Source: Acidithiobacillus ferrianus (GTDB lineage: Bacteria > Pseudomonadota > Gammaproteobacteria > Acidithiobacillales > Acidithiobacillaceae). Taken from it: 64,000 bases of DNA. A model generated the notes under the pieces. The model did no database searches. It was not told the DNA's origin and saw only the letters and a program-made list of their open reading frames with translations. A program made the translations under genes and the position numbers. The DNA is taken from positions 204,940 to 268,939 of the forward strand of contig NZ_WNJL01000011.1 of the NCBI RefSeq assembly GCF_010378095.1. Reading direction: 5' to 3'. How positions within the stretch are numbered: the stretch's first letter is position 1; each line of letters begins with the position of its first letter. This document shows positions 26,392 to 35,015 of this stretch, piece by piece.

Positions 26392-27768
26392 CTACTCCTC
26401 CACCTCGTCTTCGCCGTCGGTTTCTTTGAAGGCCGCGGGATCGAGGTGGTAGCGGCGCAGCAGACGATAAAACTCGGTCCGGTTACGCTGTGCCAACTGC
26501 GCGGCCTGACTCACGTTACCTCTGGTCATCCGCATGATTTGAATGAGATAGTTCATTTCGAAGCGGCCCTTGGCATCGGCCAGGGGAAGGACCTCGCCTT
26601 CACGGTCGCGCAGAGCATGACGCACCAGAGGCGCCCCGATGCGCGGGGTCGTGGAAAGCACGACGGCCTGTTCAATGACATTGGCCAGTTGCCGGACGTT
26701 GCCAGGCCAGGGCGCCGCCACCATGAGCTCCATGGCCTCCGGCGCGATACCCCGGACATCCTTGCGATTTTTTGCGGCCGTATCACGCAGGAAGAATTCG
26801 GCCAGCAAGGGGATATCCTCGGGACGCTCGGCCAGGGCAGGCAGCTCCAGCGTGACGACGCAAAGGCGATAATAGAGGTCATCGCGGAAACGTCGCGCGG
26901 CCATCTCCTGTTCCAGATCCCGATGACTGGCGGAAATGATCCGTACATCCACAGGGATACTCTCTGTGGCGCCGACCGGTCGAATGACCCGTTCCTGCAA
27001 GGCACGCAGCAGCTTGACCTGCAGGGAGAGGGGCATATCGCCAATTTCATCGAGAAAAAGGGTGCCGCCCTCGGCGGCTTGAAACAAGCCCTGATGGTTA
27101 TTGGCAGCGCCGGTGAAGGCACCCTTTTTGTGCCCGAAGAGTTCCGACTCCAGCAACTGCTCGGGAAAAGCCGCGCAGTTCACCGCGATAAAGGCATGAT
27201 TGCGGCGGGGACTGGCCTGATGGATGGCCTGGGCCAGCAACTCTTTGCCTGTGCCACTGGCGCCATGAATGAAGACGCTCGCACCCGAAGCGGCCACCAG
27301 GCGGGCCTGATCCAGTACCGCCTGCATTTTGGGACTGCGGGTCAGGATGCGCTCCCAGCCAGAATCCTTGCCCGGCTTGCCCGATGTCGGCAACACCGCC
27401 GCCGTCAGGCTGAAGGCACGCTCCACCTGCGCCATGAGGTCCTTGCCATCAAACGGTTTGGTGAGGAAGGCAAAGACCCCCTGGTCGGCCGCCAGCAGGG
27501 CATCGGGAATAGAACCATGGGCGGTGAGGATAATGACGGGCAGGGTCGGATAATCACGGCGAATGGCGTCCAGCAGGGCCATGCCATCCATCTTACCCAT
27601 CTTGAGATCCGTGATGACCAGCGCGGGATGCTCCATCGCCAGCACCGACAGCGCCTCATTCCCGTCGATGGCCGTATTGACCGCATAACCGGCACTTTTC
27701 ATACGCAGGGACAACAACCGCAGGAGATCGGTGTCATCGTCTACCAGTAAGATTTTACCCTTTTCCAT
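26392..27768 (-). CDS. glrR: GlrR/QseF-like sigma-54-dependent response regulator
   Basis: 458 residues. Receiver domain (1-120) with KILLVDDD and the phospho-acceptor in VITDLKM near residue 54; AAA+ domain with Walker A GASGTGKE near residue 169, the sigma-54 contact loop GAFTGA near residue 219 and Walker B GGTLFLDEIGD near 235; C-terminal Fis-type helix-turn-helix (GNVSQAAQLAQRNRTEFYRLLRR). It activates RNA polymerase bound to sigma-54 when phosphorylated by the kinase encoded two genes upstream. Gene order kinase, lipoprotein, regulator matches glrK-qseG-glrR. In E. coli GlrR drives small-RNA genes glmY/glmZ; targets here are unknown. Confidence 0.88.
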   Translation of the reverse strand: MEKGKILLVDDDTDLLRLLSLRMKSAGYAVNTAIDGNEALSVLAMEHPALVITDLKMGKMDGMALLDAIRRDYPTLPVIILTAHGSIPDALLAADQGVFAFLTKPFDGKDLMAQVERAFSLTAAVLPTSGKPGKDSGWERILTRSPKMQAVLDQARLVAASGASVFIHGASGTGKELLAQAIHQASPRRNHAFIAVNCAAFPEQLLESELFGHKKGAFTGAANNHQGLFQAAEGGTLFLDEIGDMPLSLQVKLLRALQERVIRPVGATESIPVDVRIISASHRDLEQEMAARRFRDDLYYRLCVVTLELPALAERPEDIPLLAEFFLRDTAAKNRKDVRGIAPEAMELMVAAPWPGNVRQLANVIEQAVVLSTTPRIGAPLVRHALRDREGEVLPLADAKGRFEMNYLIQIMRMTRGNVSQAAQLAQRNRTEFYRLLRRYHLDPAAFKETDGEDEVEE

Positions 27769-27774
27769 AGCTGT

Positions 27775-28239
27775 CTAGCGTCCCTGCGGTAAACGTGCGT
27801 TTTTTTCGATCTGCACCAATTCATTGAGCTTCTTGCGGAGTTCCACCTCGCGCTGCTGGGACTGCGCCAGGCGATTTTGCAGTTCGTTCACCCGCGCCTC
27901 CAGTTTCTGGTATCCCGGATCACCGGCACGGGCATCCATAAGCTGCTGGTTCAGGTTGGCCGCTTCCGCTTTTTCCGAAAGGCAACTCGCCGTAATCGGG
28001 GTGACTTTTTCCGGTGCCGCGATATGCGCCTGCAAGGCCGTCAATTCGCTGGTCCGTATCACCTGTTCACCCGGCTTGAGGATCACTGTATTTGGGGGGA
28101 GTAGCGGCGGCGGGCTCGCGCAACCCGCCAGAGTCAGCACGGTGAGCACCATGGGGAGCAGTATGATCCGCGAGCGGCAGGAGCAGCCGAAAACAGGCTC
28201 CTGGCGTTTCTTTATCCAGCAATTCAAGACTTCCCCCAT
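27775..28239 (-). CDS. qseG: QseG-like lipoprotein of the GlrK/GlrR system
   Basis: 154 residues from ATG 28239. The lipobox LAGC lies at residues 37-40 and is followed by a proline-rich linker and a coiled coil (about 85-145, heptad-like LEARVNELQNRLAQSQQREVEL region). Its position between sensor kinase and sigma-54 activator is that of QseG/YfhG. The start is odd: ATG 28239 gives a 29-residue tail before the hydrophobic core and overlaps the kinase gene by about 170 bases, while ATG 28152 leaves a signal peptide too short and uncharged. The stop is 6 bases before glrR. Confidence 0.68.
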   Translation of the reverse strand: MGEVLNCWIKKRQEPVFGCSCRSRIILLPMVLTVLTLAGCASPPPLLPPNTVILKPGEQVIRTSELTALQAHIAAPEKVTPITASCLSEKAEAANLNQQLMDARAGDPGYQKLEARVNELQNRLAQSQQREVELRKKLNELVQIEKNARLPQGR

Positions 28240-29587
28240 AACTCAAGACATATTCTCTGGCGATAGCCAGCCCCAAGCCGCTGCCTTCGACCTTTCCCGT
28301 ATCCGAGGCCTCGCCCCGGTAGAGAATATCGAATATCTTTTCACGCTCTTCAGGCGCCACGCCCGGCCCTTCATCCTGAACATCGAGGACCGCCCGTTCG
28401 CCCTGTACCTGTAAATGCAGTCGTATGGTAGCGTTTTGTGGCGAGAACTTCACGGCATTGGAGAGTAAGTTATCACAAATAGTCCGCAAACGGTCGCTGT
28501 GGCCGCGCACCTGCGCCTCCGCCAGATCGACAGCCAAGTGCAGGGACTTGCTACGCAGGCTGGGCTTATAGCTCAGCAACAGATCCTGCACAACGGCGGT
28601 CAGGGAAATATCCTGCACCATACCGGCGCCCACCGGTCCTTCGGCAAGGCTGAAGCGCAGAAGATCCTCGATCAGCCGTTGCAGGCGCAAACTGTTGTCA
28701 CGCACGATGTGGACGATTTCCTGCTGTTCGGCGCCCAGTTCGTGTCCCAGGTCTTCCTGCAGCAGATCCGCGCCTTCGCGGATTGCGGTCAGCGGCGTCT
28801 TCAGTTCATGGGAAAGCTGCCGCAGGAAATGCAGCTTGGCCGCCTCCAACGCATTCATCCGATTACGCAACCACTCCAACCGGTCGCCCAGACTGGCGAT
28901 ATCCCTTGGTCCCTGCACGGTGATAGGTGTTTCCAGATCACCGTCACCGAGACCGGACACCGCCTGATCGAGGCGCCGGATGGGGCGGGTAATCAGGACG
29001 ATGAACAGAATGGCCACCGCTATGGAAAGGGGGAGCACCAGCAATACCTCCACGATGGTCAGGCGCTTGATCGCCAGCGCTCGGGTACCCAGCTTGGCCA
29101 CCTCGGTGCTGATCCCCTCATTCACATCGCTTTGCAGGCGTTGTGCCTCCCCACTGGCGCGACTGAAATCACTTTCCAGCGCACTGCGGTTCCCTTCCAG
29201 GGACACCAGCGGCAACAGTTGGCGGGCGCGGGCCAAATGCGAGGCCAACCGCTCCAGGCGTTGCCGATCGGCGGTGGATGGGCCCGCCGCGGCAAACTGG
29301 GCACTGGATTTCTGGTACCCCGTAAAGCTCTGATCGTAGAGCACCAACAGCGCTTGATCCTGTAACACCGTGTACTGCAGACCATAACGCTCCATGGATC
29401 GCACGGCATTGTTCATCCGGTTGGCGGCATCGCTCATGGCCACTGCCCGCAGGATGCTCACCTGCCCCTGCTCTGCAAAATGCGCGATGGCGACCGTCAC
29501 GCTGACAATGACCAACACCAAAGGCACGATGGCCAAACCAAAACCGATGACGACCAGCTTGGAAATGGAACTCGGGCGTAATGCCAT
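28067..29587 (-). CDS. glrK: GlrK/QseE-like membrane sensor histidine kinase
   Basis: 506 residues. Two membrane segments (about 10-35 and 180-205) flank a helical periplasmic sensor domain; a HAMP domain follows (RPIRRLDQAVSGLGDGDLE), then the H box LSHELKTPLTAIREGADLL near residues 264-282, N box NLLSNAVKFSP, and G boxes DEGPGV and GSGLGLAI. Phosphorylates the adjacent response regulator. The C-terminus has about 35 extra residues rich in alanine and proline after the usual end (FRLLLPL), which overlap the lipoprotein gene. A frameshift near the end, natural or by sequencing, would explain this. Confidence 0.88.
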   Translation of the reverse strand: MALRPSSISKLVVIGFGLAIVPLVLVIVSVTVAIAHFAEQGQVSILRAVAMSDAANRMNNAVRSMERYGLQYTVLQDQALLVLYDQSFTGYQKSSAQFAAAGPSTADRQRLERLASHLARARQLLPLVSLEGNRSALESDFSRASGEAQRLQSDVNEGISTEVAKLGTRALAIKRLTIVEVLLVLPLSIAVAILFIVLITRPIRRLDQAVSGLGDGDLETPITVQGPRDIASLGDRLEWLRNRMNALEAAKLHFLRQLSHELKTPLTAIREGADLLQEDLGHELGAEQQEIVHIVRDNSLRLQRLIEDLLRFSLAEGPVGAGMVQDISLTAVVQDLLLSYKPSLRSKSLHLAVDLAEAQVRGHSDRLRTICDNLLSNAVKFSPQNATIRLHLQVQGERAVLDVQDEGPGVAPEEREKIFDILYRGEASDTGKVEGSGLGLAIAREYVLSYGGSLELLDKETPGACFRLLLPLADHTAPHGAHRADSGGLREPAAATPPKYSDPQAG

Positions 29588-29765
29588 AGATCAGCGGACT
29601 CCGGCAAAAAATCAAAGAGGCCCAGCGTAGAAGCGTAAGCGGGAAAGTGCAAGGACTCCGGATGCATGATTCACTGACGATCCAACGCGCACCTTGCTCT
29701 CCAGGCGCCCACCCATAACCCCTGCCGTGGAAAGCGGAAGTAGGGGGCCATGCCGGAGCACCCAA

Positions 29766-29796
29766 TAAAAAACCTGGGAGATCAATCCCCCAGGTT
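29766..29796 (-). terminator. Rho-independent terminator after the small Lys/His-rich protein gene
   Basis: On the minus strand AACCTGGG and CCCAGGTT pair around a short loop (29771-29796), followed by a run of T (29766-29770). Strong stem and U tract; it ends the transcript of the gene at 29849-30058. Confidence 0.85.
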
Positions 29797-29848
29797 CAGC
29801 AATCGAAACACCATGAATCACGCCGGAAAGGCGCGCCCCCAACAGCCC

Positions 29849-30058
29849 TCAGGCTGCGGGCTTCTTCTCCACACGCTTGTGCTCGGGGGCCTTTCTCATC
29901 ACTTTCTTATGCTCCATCTTCCGCTTCATGACCTTGTGCTCAGGGGTCTTGTGCTCCATGGTCTTCTCCGGGGCCTTCGCGCCCGGGACCTCGGTGGCAA
30001 AAGCGGCGGTAGCGGTCAGAAAGGACAGGGCAGCAGTCAAGGCAACGATCTTCTTCAT
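29849..30058 (-). CDS. Small secreted Lys/His-rich protein, Asr-like (acid shock)
   Basis: 69 residues. A clean signal peptide (MKKIVALTAALSFLTATAAFA, predicted cut after residue 21) leaves a 48-residue mature part with 12 K, 3 R, 4 H and 7 E, built on repeated (P/M)EHK units (four EHK motifs). This composition resembles Asr of enterobacteria, a basic periplasmic protein induced at low pH, though sequence identity is only in style. ATG follows GAGGAG 9 bases upstream. It has its own terminator and a sigma-54-type promoter match at 30132-30147. It lies upstream of glrK on the same strand. Function is inferred, not shown. Confidence 0.72.
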   Translation of the reverse strand: MKKIVALTAALSFLTATAAFATEVPGAKAPEKTMEHKTPEHKVMKRKMEHKKVMRKAPEHKRVEKKPAA

Positions 30059-30500
30059 AAATAAGCTCTCCTCAAAAGGTGATTCCAGATTCCGCTTTCG
30101 GCGGTGCCGTTTTTTGACGGCGAATACCTAAAGCACAATATGTGCCAATTTTTATCTAAATGTTTATAAAGTATTTTTTTGAAGACTCCCTTTATGGAGC
30201 GTCCGATAAGTCGCCCATCTCCGACCCACCCCCGCGGGAACGGGGCGTAAAGCGCCGGCGGGCGTCCTTCGTCCTCCTGGCGGTTTTTCATAAAATATAT
30301 GGTATGCAATAGGTTATTGTAAAAACATGAAGTACGAGGAGTGTGTTTTCTGGGAAACCGGACAAAAAGAGAGGGGAACGAGGCGGCGAATCATCCGGTC
30401 CAGATCGTCACCTTCCAGCGACAAAACCCGGCATCCACGCAATAATGGCCTGATCCGGTATGCCTGGCTATTGTCGTCAAGCAACGACGCGGCGTCCCAT
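30059..30500. other. Intergenic region, AT-rich, no convincing gene
   Basis: Open frames here (for example 30314-30526 minus and 30327-30674 plus) lack binding sites and coding character. The stretch 30135-30185 is very AT-rich, as expected for bent DNA or an IHF site upstream of a sigma-54 promoter. A second AT-rich patch lies at 30288-30325. Confidence 0.5.
30132..30147 (-). promoter_or_regulatory. Candidate sigma-54 promoter of the Asr-like gene
   Basis: The minus strand reads TGGCACATATTGTGCT. The -24 element TGGCAC is perfect and the -12 GC sits at exactly the right distance (GG to GC as in TGGCAC-N7-GC). Transcription would start near 30121, giving a leader of about 62 bases. The same bases form an inverted repeat GCACA-N3-TGTGC, so a repressor or activator operator is an alternative reading. 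rpoN and a sigma-54 activator are both encoded within 10 kb. Confidence 0.55.
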
Positions 30501-30536
30501 CGGATGGCGGGTGTCCCGAAAGACACCCGCCATCCG
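30501..30536 (-). terminator. Perfect 15-bp hairpin downstream of yggX
   Basis: CGGATGGCGGGTGTC at 30501-30515 pairs without mismatch with 30522-30536 around a 6-base loop. It lies 14 bases beyond the yggX stop. No T run follows on either strand, so it may act as an RNA-stabilising 3' hairpin rather than a classical terminator. Confidence 0.5.
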
Positions 30537-30549
30537 GGCTCAAAGATGC

Positions 30550-30822
30550 TTACGGCTGAGGCGGCACGTAGCCTTCGGGTGCCGACGCACCATCACCGAA
30601 GAAGTAGGCGTCCATCTGTTTTTCTAGAAAGGTTCGCGATTTGGGATCAATGGGGGAAAGGCGATATTCGTTGATGAGCATGGTCTGATGCTTCAACCAG
30701 CCCTGCCAGGCCTCCTTGGAGACCTCTTGATAGATCCGCATACCGAGGGGGCCAGGATATGGGGGACGATCCAGACCTTCAGCTTCATGACCGAGTTTTA
30801 CGCACTGCACCATTCGTGACAT
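30550..30822 (-). CDS. yggX: YggX-family Fe(II)-trafficking protein
   Basis: 90 residues, the usual size. Motifs [20 protein letters not shown] near residues 5-24 (with the conserved cysteine), [14 protein letters not shown] and the C-terminal FFG are typical. It protects iron-sulfur proteins from oxidative damage. ATG follows AAGGAA at 7 bases. It lies 44 bases downstream of mutY, the same pairing as in many gammaproteobacteria; MutY itself carries an iron-sulfur cluster. Confidence 0.93.
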   Translation of the reverse strand: MSRMVQCVKLGHEAEGLDRPPYPGPLGMRIYQEVSKEAWQGWLKHQTMLINEYRLSPIDPKSRTFLEKQMDAYFFGDGASAPEGYVPPQP

Positions 30823-30866
30823 AACGAAATTCCTTCATGATTTGGGGATAGATGCTGCTTGCCCAC

Positions 30867-32027
30867 CTATATTACCCGAACTCGCCGCCTGGGAATAAGC
30901 CGCGTGACACGAGAGGAATCAGCGGCCTTCACCATACGCTCGAGTATGCGGCGCATGGGGGTGGGTAAGCCTTGCGCCAAGGCTTCTGCCGGGTCGTGCC
31001 AGCGCAGCGGTACTGCCGAATCCGCGACAGCGCCGCCCAGAACACGCGCATGCACACAACGAAAACGCAATTGAAAATGGGTAAACGCATGCCGCTGCTC
31101 TTCTTCCAGCATGGTCAGTTCCAGATGCAACGCGAGGCGCCGTGCCCACACCGCACGCAGGGATTGACGCAGGACCGACGTATCTTGCAGTGGATACGCC
31201 GCATCAGGGCAAAGGACGGGATGTTCGCCACCGCCGGGCGCGGCCTCCGGCAAACACCAGAGCCCACCCCAGATACCCGTCTCCGGGCGTTTTTCCAGCA
31301 ATACCCGTCCATCGGCATCCCTGGCCAGAAGGAAACAGACGCAACGCTCGGGCTTCGCTGCCTTGACACGAGCCACCGGCAGGTCGTGGCTCCGCCCTTG
31401 GGCACGCGCCATACACAGACCCGCCAATGGACACGCCCTACAACGCGGTTGGCGCGGTGTGCAGATCATGGCACCCAGATCCTGGATGGCTTGATTATAG
31501 CTGTGGGCATCGTGCGGTGTCAGGGCGCTGGCCAGTGACCAAAGCCGATGTTGGGTCGCCGTGGCCCGAGGATCGGCGTCTATGGCATGACTGCGGATGA
31601 GCACGCGCCGGGCGTTGGCATCGAGAATGGCGTGTTTTTGCCCAAAGGCGCTGGCGAGCACCGCGGCTGCAGTGCTCCGCCCCACACCCGGCAAAGTAAT
31701 GGCCGCATCCAGTGTGTCCGGGAAATGGCCGGCATGGCGTGTCACCACCTCCTGCGCCGCCCGCTGGGCGTTGCGGGCACGGGCGTAATAACCCAGTCCG
31801 CTCCATAAGGCAAGCACCTGATCCAGCGGTGCTTCCGCCAACGCCTGCCAGTTCGGCAGGACCTCCAGAAAGCGGCCATAATACGGCTTGACACTATCCA
31901 CTTGGGTTTGCTGCAGCATGATTTCCGCCAGCCACAGGCGGTAGCTATCCCGGGTCTGGCGCCACGGCAGGTCGTGGCGTCCGTGGCGGGCGTACCAGTC
32001 CAGCAGCATTTCCGCAAGAGGGATCAA
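30867..32027 (-). CDS. mutY: A/G-specific adenine DNA glycosylase MutY
   Basis: 386 residues. Catalytic region EIMLQQTQVDSV near residues 35-46, helix-hairpin-helix LPGVGRSTAAAVL near 112-124, the catalytic aspartate in LDANARRVLIR near residue 139, and iron-sulfur cysteines in C-x6-CxxC form (PRCRACPLAGLC) near residues 192-206. The C-terminal NUDIX-like domain recognises 8-oxoguanine. The start is TTG at 32027, with GGAG 7 bases upstream, and overlaps the stop of the AsmA-like gene (TTGA); ATG 32009 is the alternative. Confidence 0.94.
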   Translation of the reverse strand: MIPLAEMLLDWYARHGRHDLPWRQTRDSYRLWLAEIMLQQTQVDSVKPYYGRFLEVLPNWQALAEAPLDQVLALWSGLGYYARARNAQRAAQEVVTRHAGHFPDTLDAAITLPGVGRSTAAAVLASAFGQKHAILDANARRVLIRSHAIDADPRATATQHRLWSLASALTPHDAHSYNQAIQDLGAMICTPRQPRCRACPLAGLCMARAQGRSHDLPVARVKAAKPERCVCFLLARDADGRVLLEKRPETGIWGGLWCLPEAAPGGGEHPVLCPDAAYPLQDTSVLRQSLRAVWARRLALHLELTMLEEEQRHAFTHFQLRFRCVHARVLGGAVADSAVPLRWHDPAEALAQGLPTPMRRILERMVKAADSSRVTRLIPRRRVRVI

Positions 32028-33268
32028 TGGGGCGCTCCGGAAGCAGGACTACGAATCACCAAGTCACGCGCATTGATCCTACCCCAACGCAGGTGAGCGA
32101 CGCGAACGCTGCCGGTCACGGGCCAGTGCGCAGGCAGTGCGGGCAAAAGCGCGGATGGGCCCGTACCGGTCCGGGGGGCGGGCAGGTAATGGTCGAGATT
32201 CAAACGCCCCACGTGCAGATCGACACGGATCGCCAGTGGTTTCCAGGTTCCCACGATCTGGCCCGCCCAAGCACTGCCATCCATCCGTCCCTGTGCAATG
32301 TGCCACTGCAAATGAGGACCATCCCACTGAAGTGTGCCCGCGGCCGTGAGCCGATATAGTGCGTTCGGGCTCGCCAACGTCGGTGGGGTGGTCAGTCCCC
32401 AGCGCCGGGCCAATTGCGGCAGATGCCGGATAGTGGCCTGGTAGGCCAGATGGCCCTGCAGGGGGGGCCAGCGGAGATCCGCCGCGCGGATATGGAGGGT
32501 GAGATCACGCCCCGCCGCCAGTACGCCCTCCCCCAGGATCACATGACGCCGCAGCATGTTCAGGCGCAGCGCCCGCACCCGTAACCGAGCCTGACGCTGC
32601 CCGCTTTCTTGCCAACGGACGAGCAATGTTGGCACGACAATTTCCCGCGACCCCCGCTGCAGAACCGGAATCACGACTTGCAGCAACGCTGGCTCCGCCG
32701 GAGTAGCCACTCGCAAAATCATATTGCGGGCGAGCACCATAGGTGCGGACGCCATTTCAGCGGCAAAGTGCCAGCGCCCACCCGCATTCCGCCAGTGCCA
32801 GTCACCCGCCACCTGGCTGAGGCCCTGCGCCACCACCCGCCCATTGAGGGCGGTAACGGACAGGGTGTGCCCAGCCACCGCTGGCCAGCGCAATGCCCCG
32901 TTGTGGACGACCATTTCGCCGGGCCAGGGAAATGCTCTCGCCCCGGTGCTGCTGACACCCCGCCATGGCCCATTCAGTGTCGGCGCGTCCAACGTGACCT
33001 TCTGGATCTGTAATTGCCCGCGCAGGAGGCGGGACCAGGGCAGGACGATGATCAACCGGTTCACGCTGAACCAGGGCCGCGCCTCGGTACCGACACGCAA
33101 GCCCAGCACCGTGATCCGCACGGTCTTCCTCCCCCAATATATCTGGGGGCCGGCGGCAAGATGAACGGGTTGCCGCAAGCGGGCGCCCAATACGCCTTCC
33201 AGGACATAGCGGGGACCACCGAAGAACCAGAAAAAGACACCGCCCAGCGCGAGGAAGGCCAAGGTCAC
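32024..33268 (-). CDS. AsmA-like periplasmic/inner-membrane anchored protein
   Basis: 414 residues. One N-terminal membrane segment (FLALGGVFFWFFGG), then a long beta-rich domain rich in L-x-L and tryptophan patterns (LDAPTLNGPWRGV, GALRWP, LQIQKVTL), with a late GRLNLDHYLPAP of the AsmA C-terminal type. AsmA-family proteins are thought to handle phospholipids between membranes or to help outer-membrane assembly; the function here is inferred. The only common start codon in frame is GTG 33268, which leaves little positive charge before the membrane segment. It overlaps mutY at its end. Confidence 0.65.
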   Translation of the reverse strand: MTLAFLALGGVFFWFFGGPRYVLEGVLGARLRQPVHLAAGPQIYWGRKTVRITVLGLRVGTEARPWFSVNRLIIVLPWSRLLRGQLQIQKVTLDAPTLNGPWRGVSSTGARAFPWPGEMVVHNGALRWPAVAGHTLSVTALNGRVVAQGLSQVAGDWHWRNAGGRWHFAAEMASAPMVLARNMILRVATPAEPALLQVVIPVLQRGSREIVVPTLLVRWQESGQRQARLRVRALRLNMLRRHVILGEGVLAAGRDLTLHIRAADLRWPPLQGHLAYQATIRHLPQLARRWGLTTPPTLASPNALYRLTAAGTLQWDGPHLQWHIAQGRMDGSAWAGQIVGTWKPLAIRVDLHVGRLNLDHYLPAPRTGTGPSALLPALPAHWPVTGSVRVAHLRWGRINARDLVIRSPASGAPH

Positions 33269-33302
33269 CAGAACAGACGCCCATATCCGGCGCGGAGCCC
33301 GC

Positions 33303-35015
33303 CTAGCTATGCCCGATCCCCATCAATACCGACTCTTCTCCAGCCAGAAGACGGGCGGCCAGAATTTCCGCCTCGACGATGGAGGTTTGCCGAATCACCT
33401 CCTTGACCTCGGGAATGGCGCCGGAATACATGCTGAACTCCCGCAATCCCAACCCCAGCAGCAGCGCCGTGTAGGCTGGATTCGCCGCCATCTCGCCACA
33501 CATGGCCACGGGAATACCCCGCGCATGGCCTGCCGCTATGGTGTGCCGGATCATTGCCAGCACACCGACATGCAAGGGGTCGAACAGGTCATTGACATCA
33601 TCATCGCCACGATCCACCGCTAACGCGTATTGGATCAGATCGTTGGTGCCAATGGAAAAAAAATCCGCCCGCCCGGCGAAATAATGGGCCGCCACCGCCA
33701 CGGCAGGCACTTCCACCATGATGCCCATGGGCATATGGGGGTCACAGGCGCGTCCTTCGGCCTGCAGTTCCGCCTGCAGTTCACTCACCAGCGCACGGGT
33801 TTGCAGCAATTGGCCCATGCTGCTGAGCATGGGCAGCATCAGACGCACCGGCCCCAAAGCCGAGGCGCGGAGGATGGCGCGCAGATGCGGTCGGAACCAT
33901 TCCGGACGACGCAGACAAAGACGCAATCCCCGCAGACCAAGGGCGGGATTGAGCGCAACGTGCAACCCGGCATCATCATCACGCAGGCCCTTGTCAGCGC
34001 CGATGTCGAGAGAGCGGATCGTCACCGGTGCGCCACGCATTTGTTCGACCACATGGGCAAAGGCGTGGAACTGCTCTTCCTCATCGGGGATATCCGGGCG
34101 GTTCATGAAGAGAAACTCGCTGCGATAAAGACCGACGCCATCCGCATTGATCCGCTTGACCAGGGTGGTATCGTCCGGCAGCTCAATGTTGGCACGCAGA
34201 TGGATATGCACACCGTCCACCGTCACCGCAGGCAGGTCACGCTGTTCTTCCAGCAGGCGCCGGCGCCGTTGCCGTTGCTCCTGCAGTGCCCGGTACTGCC
34301 GCAGCGTCGCCGCATCCGGTGCGGCCAGCAGGATGCCTTGGTCACCATCGACGATAAGGGTGTCTCCGCTCCGCAGGAGGCGGGTCGCCGAGTGCGTGCC
34401 GACTACGGCGGGGAGCCCCAGGCTCCGGGCCAGGATAGCCGCGTGCGAGTTTGCCGCACCGAAGTCGGTCACCCAGGCCAACACCTTGTCCTGTTTCATC
34501 AGGACCGTGTCCGCGGGCGTCAACTCCTCGGCAATGATGATTCGGCCCTCCGGGGTCTGTAACACGGGAGCCTGCACACCGACCAGGTGGCGCAGCACCC
34601 GGTCCGTGACCTGAATGATGTCTTCCCGTTTGGCGCGCAGATAAGCATCTTCCATACGGTCGAAAATTGCCAGCAGCCGTTCCTTCTCCAGATGGACCGC
34701 CCAGGCCGCATTACGACGATCCTCGCGAATGGACCGCAGGGGCCTCTCGCGCAGGGCGGGATCGTCCAACATCAACAGGTGAGCATCGATAAAGAGGTGA
34801 GTGTCTTGTGGGGCATCGTCGGGAATGGCGTCGCGGACACGCAGTAATTCATCCCGGGCGCAACTCAATGCATTGCGCAGACGGAGCACCTCCGATTCGA
34901 CCAGTTCGGGGACCAGGAGATGCTCGGGGATGTCGAGCGCGGTCGACTCCAGTACCAGCGCCGTGCCGATGGCAATGCCACCGGAAGCGCCAATCCCCGC
35001 CAGCTCAAAACTCAT
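33303..35015 (-). CDS. ptsI: Phosphoenolpyruvate-protein phosphotransferase (EI)
   Basis: 570 residues, the usual EI length. The phospho-histidine lies in FGAANSHAAILARSLGLPAVVG near residues 182-203 (GGxTSH-type motif), the PEP domain shows GVGLYRSEFLFM near residue 292, MLPMLSSM and the late SIGTNDLIQYALAVDR near residue 452. It passes phosphate from PEP to HPr. ATG overlaps the ptsH stop. No sugar permease is found in the window, so it probably feeds a regulatory chain. Confidence 0.93.
   Translation of the reverse strand: MSFELAGIGASGGIAIGTALVLESTALDIPEHLLVPELVESEVLRLRNALSCARDELLRVRDAIPDDAPQDTHLFIDAHLLMLDDPALRERPLRSIREDRRNAAWAVHLEKERLLAIFDRMEDAYLRAKREDIIQVTDRVLRHLVGVQAPVLQTPEGRIIIAEELTPADTVLMKQDKVLAWVTDFGAANSHAAILARSLGLPAVVGTHSATRLLRSGDTLIVDGDQGILLAAPDAATLRQYRALQEQRQRRRRLLEEQRDLPAVTVDGVHIHLRANIELPDDTTLVKRINADGVGLYRSEFLFMNRPDIPDEEEQFHAFAHVVEQMRGAPVTIRSLDIGADKGLRDDDAGLHVALNPALGLRGLRLCLRRPEWFRPHLRAILRASALGPVRLMLPMLSSMGQLLQTRALVSELQAELQAEGRACDPHMPMGIMVEVPAVAVAAHYFAGRADFFSIGTNDLIQYALAVDRGDDDVNDLFDPLHVGVLAMIRHTIAAGHARGIPVAMCGEMAANPAYTALLLGLGLREFSMYSGAIPEVKEVIRQTSIVEAEILAARLLAGEESVLMGIGHS

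Noticed and set aside
26446..27750. 434-codon plus-strand frame opposite glrR
   Set aside because: Shadow of the response regulator; no domain recognised.
30055..30309. 84-codon minus-strand frame covering the Asr-like gene leader
   Set aside because: No ribosome binding site, runs through the candidate sigma-54 promoter, and composition is not coding-like.
30059..30320. GlmY/GlmZ-like small RNA upstream of glrK
   Set aside because: The sigma-54-type promoter leads into a good protein gene with its own binding site and terminator; no GlmS-pairing element was recognised.
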